Shown here piece by piece: positions 57,257-64,000 of a stretch of DNA of 64,000 nt (the stretch's first letter is position 1; every line of letters starts with the position of its first letter). The notes under the pieces were generated by a model. It did not search any database, was not told where the DNA came from, and worked only from the letters and a program-made list of their open reading frames with translations. Source of the stretch: Actinacidiphila oryziradicis (GTDB lineage: Bacteria > Actinomycetota > Actinomycetes > Streptomycetales > Streptomycetaceae); NCBI RefSeq assembly GCF_005047355.1, contig NZ_SUMC01000031.1:48498-112497 (forward strand), read 5' to 3'. The translations under genes and the position numbers were made by a program.

Positions 57257-58559
57257 CCGAGAGAGCCAAGACGGCCGAAGTCGCGGGGTCAGCCGCAGCC
57301 GGCGTGCCCTGTCGCTCGCCGCCATGCTCACGGGGGCGCAGACCGCCCTCGTCCTGCTGGCCTCCCGGGCCGCAGCAGCCCCGACGCCCACCCCGTCGGC
57401 CAGCACGGGCAATCCCGCCTGCCGCTTCATCACCGGCGCGGCCAAGGCGCTCTGCGAGCAGAGCAACAGCGGCAGCACCGCGCCCTCCGTCACCAGTACC
57501 CTCGACCCCCTGTCGTCGCTCGCCCGGGGCTGCGCGGACGCCGCCGCATGGGTGATCACCCAGCTCTCCAAGGCCGTCACCAAGACCGCCGCGGTCGACT
57601 TCACCAACACGACCTTCCTGCGCCAGTACGCCGTCGTCTTCGCCGCCTCCACCGTCCTCACCCTCGTCCTGTGGCTGCTGGCCGTCGCCAAGCGCGCAGT
57701 CCGCGGCATCCCGCTCACCGAGGCCCTCACCGAGGCCATAGGTTTTCTCTGGCTGACCGTCATCGCCTCGGCCTTCACCCCGTTGATCCTCTACACCGTG
57801 GTGCAGGCGGTCGACGCCGTCACCACGGTGATCGCGTCCGGCACCTCCTCCAACACCGATGTGTTCTTCGGCTCCTTCTCCAACGCGCTGTCCAAGGACA
57901 CCAACATCGGCGGGGGCCCGATCATGCTGATCGTGGTGTCGCTCGTCTCGGTCCTGGCAGCCGGTGTGCTCTGGCTGGAACTGGTCATCCGGGCGGCACT
58001 CCTCTACGTGGGCGCGATGCTCGGCACCGTCGTCTACTCCGGGCTTGTCGACAAGAACATGTGGCGCCACGTCAAGGGCTGGGCGGGAGTCATGATCGCG
58101 GTGATCATGGTGAAGCCGGTCATCGTGATCGTCCTGGGACTCGCGGGCGCGCTCAGCTCCTCCAATGGCCCCGACGCGTTCGGCGCGGTGGTCTCCGGCC
58201 TGGCGATCATCCTGCTCGCCATCTTCGCCAGCTTCATGATCTACCGCTTCGTCCCCGGCTTCGGCGACGACGTCCAGGAACTCCGCAACAACCGCAAGGC
58301 CAGCGGCCAGAGCCAGGCCGCCGCCGTGATCTCCTCCCCGGCGGCCCTGGTGAAGCAGGGCATCAAGACGCACAGCGCCCGCGGCGGCCCCCAGGAGCAG
58401 GGCTCCGGAGGCGGCGGCGCCCAGCCCGGCAACCCCATGGCCGGCGGAGTGGCGGCACACAGCAGCCGCACCGGCAACCCCGGCCCCAGTGCGGCCGCCC
58501 CGCCGCCGCGCACCCAGGACCGCAGCAACAACGGCAAGCCAGGAGGTGACCGCCGGTGA
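57246..58559 (+). CDS. Polytopic VirB6/TrbL-like membrane protein
   Basis: 437 aa from ATG 57246, with CGGAGGG upstream. A cleavable or anchor segment, then about six to seven spans between about 105 and 350, and a Gly/Pro/Gln-rich cytoplasmic tail. Two Cys (NPACRF, ALCEQ) lie in the first external part. The size, span number and tail fit VirB6/TrbL channel proteins. Start and stop overlap both neighbours. Confidence 0.78.
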   Translation: MRGSRESQDGRSRGVSRSRRALSLAAMLTGAQTALVLLASRAAAAPTPTPSASTGNPACRFITGAAKALCEQSNSGSTAPSVTSTLDPLSSLARGCADAAAWVITQLSKAVTKTAAVDFTNTTFLRQYAVVFAASTVLTLVLWLLAVAKRAVRGIPLTEALTEAIGFLWLTVIASAFTPLILYTVVQAVDAVTTVIASGTSSNTDVFFGSFSNALSKDTNIGGGPIMLIVVSLVSVLAAGVLWLELVIRAALLYVGAMLGTVVYSGLVDKNMWRHVKGWAGVMIAVIMVKPVIVIVLGLAGALSSSNGPDAFGAVVSGLAIILLAIFASFMIYRFVPGFGDDVQELRNNRKASGQSQAAAVISSPAALVKQGIKTHSARGGPQEQGSGGGGAQPGNPMAGGVAAHSSRTGNPGPSAAAPPPRTQDRSNNGKPGGDRR

Positions 58560-60103
58560 CGTCCCAGCCCTACGCCGCCCAGCCGCGCCGCACATATCTG
58601 ATCGGCAAGGCCCGCCCGAACGCGATCGTCGGCAAGAACCGCGAGACCGGCGAGATCGCCCTCATCATCGCCGGGGCGTTCCTCGGCATGATGTCCGGCC
58701 TGCTGATCCCGATCCTGCTGCCGCGCATCCTCGGGCTCATGGGCTGGCCGATCCTGGCCTTCGCCGCCGTCTACATGCCGTACCGGCGCCGCACCTTCTA
58801 CAAGTGGTTCGAGATCAACCGCACCTACCGCCGGATGTTGCGCAACACGCCCACCTACCGCTCCGACGCCAGCGAAGCCGGCACCCGCCTCGACGGCCGC
58901 GAGATCGAGGTCGGCCCGCCGCCCGGCATCGGCCGCATCACCTGGCTCGCCGCCCCCTTCGGCCCCGACGAGATGGCCGTGCTACTGCACGTCGACCGCC
59001 GCACCGTCACCGCCGCCATCGAGATCGAGGGCCCCGGCGTCGGCCTGCGCGACTCCGAGGACCAGGAGGCGCTGGTCGAACGATTCGGCACCCTCCTCAA
59101 GCACGTCGCGAACGGCGACGGATTCGTCACCCGCCTGCAAATGCTCGCCCGCACCCTCCCCGCTGACCCCGACGCCCACGCCAAGGACGTCGCCGTGCGC
59201 GGCGACCCGCAGTCCGAGGAGTGGCTGAAGGTCTCCTACGAGCAGCTGCAGTCCATGGTCTCCACCTCCTCCGAGCAGCACCGGGCCTACCTCGTCGCCT
59301 GCATGCACTACGGCCGCGAACTCGCCGCCGAGGGCAATGCCATCGCCCGTGCGAGCGGCGTCAGCCGCAAGGGCCTCGACAAGGACGCCGGCATCGCCGC
59401 CGTCATGGCCCGCGAGCTCACCGACATCTGTGCGCGTCTGGCCGAGGCCGATATCCGCGTCCGCCAGCCCCTCGGCCAGTCCCGGCTGTCGTCGCTCATC
59501 CACGGCATGTACGACCCCGACCACCCCATCGACCACATCCAGGCCATGACCCGCCGCAACGCCTGGCCCGCCGAACTCGACGCCACCGAGCCGGAGTACC
59601 TCCAGGCCAAGACCCGCGAGTCCTCCACCCGCGCCCCCTGGTGCCACGCCACCGCCTGGGTGAAGGAATGGCCGATGACCCCCGTCGGTGTCAACTTCCT
59701 CGCCCCCCTCCTCGTCCACACCCCCGACGTGATCCGCACCGTCGCCGTCTGCATGGACCTGGAGCCGACCGAGGTCGCCATAGAGCGGATGCTCACCGAG
59801 AAGACCAACGACGACGCCGACGCCAGCCGCGCCGCCAAGATGAACCGCGTCATCGACCCCCGCGACGTCGCCCACCACGGCCGCGTCGACCAGCGCGGCG
59901 AGGACCTCGCGAGCGGAGCCGCCGGAGTGAATCTGGTCGGCTACATCACCGTCTCCTCGCGCTCCCCCGAAGCGCTGGCGCGCGACAAGCGCACGATTAG
60001 GGCATCCGCCGGCAAGTCGTACCTCAAGTTGGAGTGGTGCGACCGGGAACATCACCGGGCGTTTGTGAATACGCTGCCATTCGCAACCGGCATCCGCCGC
60101 TGA
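58556..60103 (+). CDS. SCO6880-family membrane protein of the T4SS-like locus
   Basis: 515 aa, GTG with AGGAGGTG upstream. Two spans near the N-terminus (IALIIAGAFLGMMSGLLIPILL; MGWPILAFAAVYMPYR) precede a large cytoplasmic domain (ITWLAAPFGPDEMAVLLHVDRR; GREVEV-type repeats; VAWHATAWVKEWP-like region). The family is fixed next to VirB4-type ATPases in actinobacteria and may act as the N-terminal half of a split VirB3-VirB4. No P-loop is visible. Confidence 0.85.
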   Translation: MTSQPYAAQPRRTYLIGKARPNAIVGKNRETGEIALIIAGAFLGMMSGLLIPILLPRILGLMGWPILAFAAVYMPYRRRTFYKWFEINRTYRRMLRNTPTYRSDASEAGTRLDGREIEVGPPPGIGRITWLAAPFGPDEMAVLLHVDRRTVTAAIEIEGPGVGLRDSEDQEALVERFGTLLKHVANGDGFVTRLQMLARTLPADPDAHAKDVAVRGDPQSEEWLKVSYEQLQSMVSTSSEQHRAYLVACMHYGRELAAEGNAIARASGVSRKGLDKDAGIAAVMARELTDICARLAEADIRVRQPLGQSRLSSLIHGMYDPDHPIDHIQAMTRRNAWPAELDATEPEYLQAKTRESSTRAPWCHATAWVKEWPMTPVGVNFLAPLLVHTPDVIRTVAVCMDLEPTEVAIERMLTEKTNDDADASRAAKMNRVIDPRDVAHHGRVDQRGEDLASGAAGVNLVGYITVSSRSPEALARDKRTIRASAGKSYLKLEWCDREHHRAFVNTLPFATGIRR

Positions 60104-60119
60104 AGGAGGGATGGACCCG

Positions 60120-60275
60120 ATGGACACCATCAGCCGTCCCGCCCAGGACGAAGCCGCCGCCATGCCGCGCCGGCGGCGCACGGCGCCCCGCCCTCCACAG
60201 GCAGGCCCGCAACCGACAACCGACTGCACGGGTGGGCGGGCGGGCAAAGCCCCCCGGACCGCAAGCGCGAGCTGA
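60120..60275 (+). CDS. Possible 51-aa basic protein between T4SS-like genes
   Basis: ATG 60120 lies 9 nt after GGAGGG; another ATG at 60111 is too close to it. The product is Arg/Pro/Ala-rich (MPRRRRTAPRPPQ) with no span. It fills the gap between the SCO6880-family gene and the ATPase, and its stop overlaps the next ribosome site (TGAGGAGG), which suggests coupling. It could still be non-coding. Confidence 0.45.
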   Translation: MDTISRPAQDEAAAMPRRRRTAPRPPQAGPQPTTDCTGGRAGKAPRTASAS

Positions 60276-60290
60276 GGAGGCAACCCCGCT

Positions 60291-61685
60291 ATGGCAATGC
60301 TGGATCCCCTCGCGGCCCTCACGGACGCCTTCACCAGCTTCCTCTTCGGCAAGGTGGAGTCGACCCGGCTCCCCGTCCGCACCTCCACCGGGCAGGCCCA
60401 GGCCGTCTATCTCCCCACAGCCGCACCCGGCCTCGGTGACTCCGGCGTCATCATCGGCCGCGAGGTGTACTCCGGCAAGGGCTACATCTACGACCCGTTC
60501 CAGCTGTACGGGCAGCAACTCCCCGCCCCCCACTGGCTGGTCCTCGGCGAGTCCGGCAACGGAAAGTCCGCCCTGGAGAAGACCTACGTCCTGCGCCAAC
60601 TGCGCTTCCGCGACCGCCAGGTCGTCGTCCTGGACGCCCAGGGCGAGGACGGCGTCGGCGAGTGGAATCTCATCGCCCGGGCCCTCGGGATACAGCCCAT
60701 CCGCCTGGACCCGACGGCCGCCCTCAACGGCGGCATCAAGCTCAATCCCCTCGACCCCGCGATCACCCTCACCGGACAGCTGGCCCTGCTCCGTACGATC
60801 ATCGAGGTCGCGATGGGCCGCGGCCTCGACGAGCGGTCCGGCTTCGCCCTCAAGGTCGCGCACGCCTACGTGATCGAGACCATCACCGACCGCCAGCCGA
60901 TCCTCACCGACATCGTGGAGCGGCTGCGCCATCCGCTGGAGGAAGCCGCCGAGTCGATGAACGTCGACCTCGACGACGTCCGCGCCTGGGGCCTGGACGT
61001 CGCCCTCGTCATCGACCGGCTCGTCGACGGCGACCTGCGCGGCATGTTCGACGGCCCCACGACGGTCGGTATCGACCTCGACGCGCCACTGATCGTCTTC
61101 GACCTCTCGCACATCGACCGCAACTCGATCGCGATGCCGATCCTGATGGCGATCGTCGGCGTCTGGCTGGAGCACACCTGGATCCGCCCCGACCGGAAGA
61201 AACGCATCTTCCTCGTCGAGGAGGCCTGGCACATCATCAACAGCCCCTTCGTCGCCCAGCTGTTCCAGCGGCTGCTCAAGTTCGGCCGCCGGCTCGGTCT
61301 CTCCTTCGTCGCCGTCGTCCACCATCTCTCCGACGTCGTCGACGGTGCCGCCGCCAAGGAAGCCGCCGCCATCCTCAAGATGGCGTCGACCCGCACCATC
61401 TATGCCCAGAAAGCCGACGAGGCACGGGCCACCGGCCTCGTTCTCGGCCTCCCCCGCTGGGCGGTGGAGATCATCCCCACCCTCACCCCCGGCATCGCCG
61501 TTTGGGACGTCAACGGCAACGTCCAGGTCGTCAAGCACCTCATCACAGAGTCCGAACGGCCGCTGGTCTACACCGACCGGGCCATGACCCAGTCCTCGGT
61601 CGACCTCGGCCTGGAATCGGAGGAACTGGACAACGAGTCGTCCGTCTCCCTGCAGAAGCAACTCGCCGACGACGCGGTGGCCTGA
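60291..61685 (+). CDS. VirB4/TraC-type ATPase
   Basis: 464 aa. Walker A GESGNGKSA follows WLVLGE; Walker B is RIFLVEEAWHI. VVVLDAQGEDGVGEWN, LNPLDPA and TRTIYAQKADEARATGLVLG are typical of conjugation ATPases. It powers assembly or transfer through the channel. It precedes the VirD4-like gene by 5 bp. Confidence 0.9.
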   Translation: MAMLDPLAALTDAFTSFLFGKVESTRLPVRTSTGQAQAVYLPTAAPGLGDSGVIIGREVYSGKGYIYDPFQLYGQQLPAPHWLVLGESGNGKSALEKTYVLRQLRFRDRQVVVLDAQGEDGVGEWNLIARALGIQPIRLDPTAALNGGIKLNPLDPAITLTGQLALLRTIIEVAMGRGLDERSGFALKVAHAYVIETITDRQPILTDIVERLRHPLEEAAESMNVDLDDVRAWGLDVALVIDRLVDGDLRGMFDGPTTVGIDLDAPLIVFDLSHIDRNSIAMPILMAIVGVWLEHTWIRPDRKKRIFLVEEAWHIINSPFVAQLFQRLLKFGRRLGLSFVAVVHHLSDVVDGAAAKEAAAILKMASTRTIYAQKADEARATGLVLGLPRWAVEIIPTLTPGIAVWDVNGNVQVVKHLITESERPLVYTDRAMTQSSVDLGLESEELDNESSVSLQKQLADDAVA

Positions 61686-61690
61686 CCGCC

Positions 61691-63268
61691 ATGGCCACCC
61701 AACGCACCAGACGCGACGGCGAAGGCGGGGTGCCCGACGGCCTGATCCTGGGCGTCATCGGCTTCCTGCTCGGCATCACGTTCCTGGTGTGGACGGGCAC
61801 CGGCATCGCGGGCCTGCTCTCCCACGGCGCCTGGCCCGCCAGGCTCCACTTCACCCATACGCCGGTCGCGATGCGGCATCTGCTCACCCAGCCCCACGAC
61901 ATCACGGGCGCGTGGCAGCAGTCCCCGGCGGACGCACTGCCGAGCTGGGGGCTGTTCTGGGGCATCTTCATAGGGCAGCTCATGGTGCTGTTCGTCCTGG
62001 GCGCCTTCGTGATAGGCGCACTGGCGCGATACCGAGTCGTACGCGCGACACGGCGCCAGAAGCCCGTGCAGACGCCCGCACAGGCGCCTGCGCCTGTAGT
62101 TGTGCCGCAGCCCCGGGAGGAGGCGGAGCCGGCCGCTCAGCCCGAGGCGGAGTCCGTGGCACAGGTGCCGGTGGAACGGGCGGGGGTCGAACAGGTACCC
62201 GTGGCGCAGGCCCCAAGGCACCAGGCCGCCGCCGCACACTTCACGGAGGCCGAACTCACGACCACCTACGTCCTGTTCGCCGCCCCCAGAAGCGACAAGG
62301 GCAAACGGCTCGTCCAGCCGGCCATCCTCAACGCCGCCGGGGCCGTACTCGTGACCACCGCCGACCCGGATACGTTCCACCAGACCGTCGGCAACCGCAC
62401 CAAGCTCGGCCCGGTCCATGTCTTCGACCCGGCCCACCTCGTCGACACGCCCGGCCGTCTCCGCTGGGCGCCCCATAGCGGCTGCGAGGATCCGGACTCC
62501 GCCGCCTCACGCGCCGCCGCCCTCCTCTTCCCGCTCCGCCCGCACGCCACCGCCGACACCGCCATGTACGACGCCGCCCGGACTCTGCTGCGCTGCTGGC
62601 TGCACGCCGCCGCCGTCGACGGCCAGCCCTTCCGCCAGGTGCACCGCTGGGCAGGCGGCAGCGGTGCCCAGGACGCCGTGCGGATACTGCGCAGCCACCC
62701 CAAGGCCAAGGCCGGCTGGAGCGGCGAGCTCGAATCGATCCTGCACGCCCACACCGACCGCCGCGACGCCGCCCAGGCCCTCATCCACCGGGCCCTCGAG
62801 GGCCTCAGTTCCATCCACATCCGCGACGCCTGTAATCCCGGCCGCAATCCCGCCCTCGACCTGGAGTCATTCGTACGGGAGAGGGGAACTCTTTACCTAG
62901 TGGGCGAGCCCACCGAGGATCCGAGGATCCACCCGGGTGCGATGCCACTGCTCACCGCACTCGCCTCCAGCGTGGTCGAGCACGGCCGGCGCATGGCCGC
63001 ACGGTCACCCGCCGGTCGGCTCGACCCACCACTTACCCTCGTCCTCGACGACATCGCGGCCCTCGCCCCCATCCCCTGCCTGCCCGATGCGCTCGCCACC
63101 GGCACCGCACTCGGCCTCCCCGCCCTGGCCGTCCTACGCTCCCCCGAACAATCCCGCGCCCACTGGCCCGACGCCGCTCCCTGGAACCGCGCCGACGCCC
63201 GCCTCGTCCTCGGGCCGGCCGCCCCCGCACTCCTCGACGAGCTGCCCGACGCCATCCGCCTGGCGTGA
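61691..63268 (+). CDS. VirD4/TraG-like coupling protein with degenerate P-loop
   Basis: 525 aa. Two N-terminal spans (LILGVIGFLLGITFLVWTG; WGIFIGQLMVLFVLGAFVIGAL), a Pro/Gln/Glu-rich linker, then a type IV coupling domain (RLVQPAILNAAGAVLVTTADP; LTLVLDDIAALAPIP as Walker B). The P-loop expected before RLVQP reads AAPRSDKGKRLV: the Gly residues are lost while Lys is kept, so ATP binding is doubtful. It is the last gene of the locus. Confidence 0.85.
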   Translation: MATQRTRRDGEGGVPDGLILGVIGFLLGITFLVWTGTGIAGLLSHGAWPARLHFTHTPVAMRHLLTQPHDITGAWQQSPADALPSWGLFWGIFIGQLMVLFVLGAFVIGALARYRVVRATRRQKPVQTPAQAPAPVVVPQPREEAEPAAQPEAESVAQVPVERAGVEQVPVAQAPRHQAAAAHFTEAELTTTYVLFAAPRSDKGKRLVQPAILNAAGAVLVTTADPDTFHQTVGNRTKLGPVHVFDPAHLVDTPGRLRWAPHSGCEDPDSAASRAAALLFPLRPHATADTAMYDAARTLLRCWLHAAAVDGQPFRQVHRWAGGSGAQDAVRILRSHPKAKAGWSGELESILHAHTDRRDAAQALIHRALEGLSSIHIRDACNPGRNPALDLESFVRERGTLYLVGEPTEDPRIHPGAMPLLTALASSVVEHGRRMAARSPAGRLDPPLTLVLDDIAALAPIPCLPDALATGTALGLPALAVLRSPEQSRAHWPDAAPWNRADARLVLGPAAPALLDELPDAIRLA

Positions 63269-63304
63269 ATCAAGCCGGGCCTGAATCAAACCGGTCCGAC
63301 TCAG

Positions 63305-63336
63305 GATCGGTCTGAATCAAGATCGGTCTGAATCAA
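63305..63336. repeat. Two 16-bp tandem repeats
   Basis: GATCGGTCTGAATCAA occurs twice in tandem, with diverged units to the left. The second copy contains the stop codon of the GNAT gene. Confidence 0.75.
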
Positions 63337-63827
63337 GATCGGGCCAGCGCCATCTCGTACTCCGTCTGCGACTCGTCCAGCGGAAACGCCATTGTCTTCC
63401 CGGTCCTCACGAAACCCACCCGCCGGTAAAACCCTTCGGCCCGCGGATTCCTCTCATGCACCCACAGCTGGACCCGGTCCGCCCGCTCCCACGTCCACTC
63501 CAGCCCTGCGGCGAACAGCCTTCCCGCCAGCCCCGTCCCCCGTACCTCCGGCCGTAGATACACCCCGGCGATGCACAGATAATCGTCGGACTCAACAATG
63601 ACAGAAAGAGTGCCGACCCACATCCCATCCTCTTCGTCCACAGCGACGAACTGCTGCACCCCCGCCCCGGACGTCCTCCGCCGCCACACCTCGTCGGGGA
63701 AAGCAGCCTCCTCGTCATAGGTGCGCACAAACGCCACGCTGCTCACCGGGTCCTTGAGCGCGACCAACCGCAGCTCCCGGTTCTGCCGCCATTCCTCCGG
63801 CCTGACCTGCCGTATCTCATAGCCCAT
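63333..63827 (-). CDS. GNAT-family N-acetyltransferase
   Basis: 164 aa from ATG 63827 (MGYEIRQVRPEEW). The acetyl-CoA motif is VYLRPEVRGTGLAGRLFAAG, with NPRAEGFYRRVGFV in the C-terminal part. The substrate is unknown. It lies downstream of the 5S rRNA terminator on the same strand. Confidence 0.88.
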   Translation of the reverse strand: MGYEIRQVRPEEWRQNRELRLVALKDPVSSVAFVRTYDEEAAFPDEVWRRRTSGAGVQQFVAVDEEDGMWVGTLSVIVESDDYLCIAGVYLRPEVRGTGLAGRLFAAGLEWTWERADRVQLWVHERNPRAEGFYRRVGFVRTGKTMAFPLDESQTEYEMALARS

Positions 63828-63873
63828 GCCGCGATGGTCGCAGCCACGCCGACGGCACCGCAACGCAAAAAAA

Positions 63874-63906
63874 CCCGGTCCCGAGGTCGATGACCTCGGG
63901 ACCGGG
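63874..63906 (-). terminator. Rho-independent terminator of the rRNA operon
   Basis: CCCGGTCCCGAGGTC and its exact inverse flank a 3-nt loop (15-bp arms). On the minus strand it is followed by seven U residues (63873-63867). It lies about 12 bp past the 5S 3' end. Confidence 0.95.
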
Positions 63907-63917
63907 CTATAAAGGTT

Positions 63918-64000
63918 GTTCGGCGGCGTCCTACTCTCCCACAGGGTCCCCCCTGCAGTACCATCGGCGCTGAAAGGCTTAGCTTCCGGGTTCGGAATGT
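63918..64000 (-). rRNA. rrf: 5S ribosomal RNA, 3' part
   Basis: Read on the minus strand, the sequence from the window edge contains ACATTCCGAACCCGGAAGC, then GCCGATGGTACTGCAGGGGG and ends GAGTAGGACGCCGCCGAAC, the conserved 3' two-thirds of actinobacterial 5S rRNA. About 83 nt of roughly 118 are visible. The rest of the rRNA operon must lie to the right, transcribed leftward. Confidence 0.95.

Noticed and set aside
1..63900. tRNA genes
   Set aside because: No cloverleaf with a TTCGA-type T-arm and CCA-like acceptor was noticed in any gap by eye; a tRNA scan was not possible.

Overview
The window comes from a high-GC actinobacterial chromosome, almost certainly a Streptomyces. It carries a mycothiol synthase, GlnR, RsiG with both c-di-GMP motifs, a Nur-type nickel regulator, a DUF397 protein, PHO boxes of the GTTCACC type, many GTG/TTG starts and 4-bp stop/start overlaps. 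From memory, gene order resembles the core region around glnR, ppk and pstSCAB of S. coelicolor; I could not check this by alignment.

Layout. 1-1072: a GntR regulator running off the left edge, an operator-rich gap and a small membrane protein. 1095-5856: Eis-like acetyltransferase, rsiG, dtd, ygfZ, nur, a nitrobindin-like protein and a 35-residue membrane peptide. 5947-8605: three translationally coupled paralogous membrane-anchored proteins. 8867-13352: a sulfur block (DsrE, DUF1416, two-domain thiosulfate sulfurtransferase with a Cys-containing leader peptide, MoaD-like carrier). 13428-16283: alpha/beta hydrolase, glnR and a LacI regulator. 16712-28096: an envelope-stress and surface-glycosylation block: PDZ-less HtrA-like protease, two paralogous two-component systems, DedA, galU, a GT2-GtrA fusion and a YkcB-like GT39 enzyme. 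28150-31130: decayed regulators, repeats and an FBP-domain gene between inverted hairpins. 31133-37115: orphan response regulator, ABC exporter, three tiny Lys/His/Pro-rich proteins and a second YkcB-like enzyme. 37228-43959: MFS transporter, palindromic repeats, NUDIX-CHAD-ppk, mshD. 44081-50117: phosphate uptake (PHO box, pstSCAB, DUF47-Pit). 50226-54438: csoR with operator, lipoprotein, bicovalent-FAD oxidoreductase, PAP2 phosphatase. 54573-63268: a chromosomal type IV secretion-like locus. 63333-64000: GNAT, a strong terminator and the 3' part of a 5S rRNA whose operon lies to the right.

The most interesting signal is a triple direct repeat (xTCAx, three times, exact 11-bp period, typical of OmpR-family regulators). 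It occurs before four transcription units: the HtrA-like protease, galU, the second YkcB-like enzyme and the cationic mini-protein/ABC/regulator operon. Together with two histidine kinases that each carry two extracytoplasmic cysteines, this suggests one cell-envelope regulon joining protein quality control, polyprenyl-phosphate glycosylation and a set of unknown cationic mini-proteins.

A second theme is a family of palindromic intergenic elements whose CTAG-type ends supply the TAG stop codon of five flanking genes.
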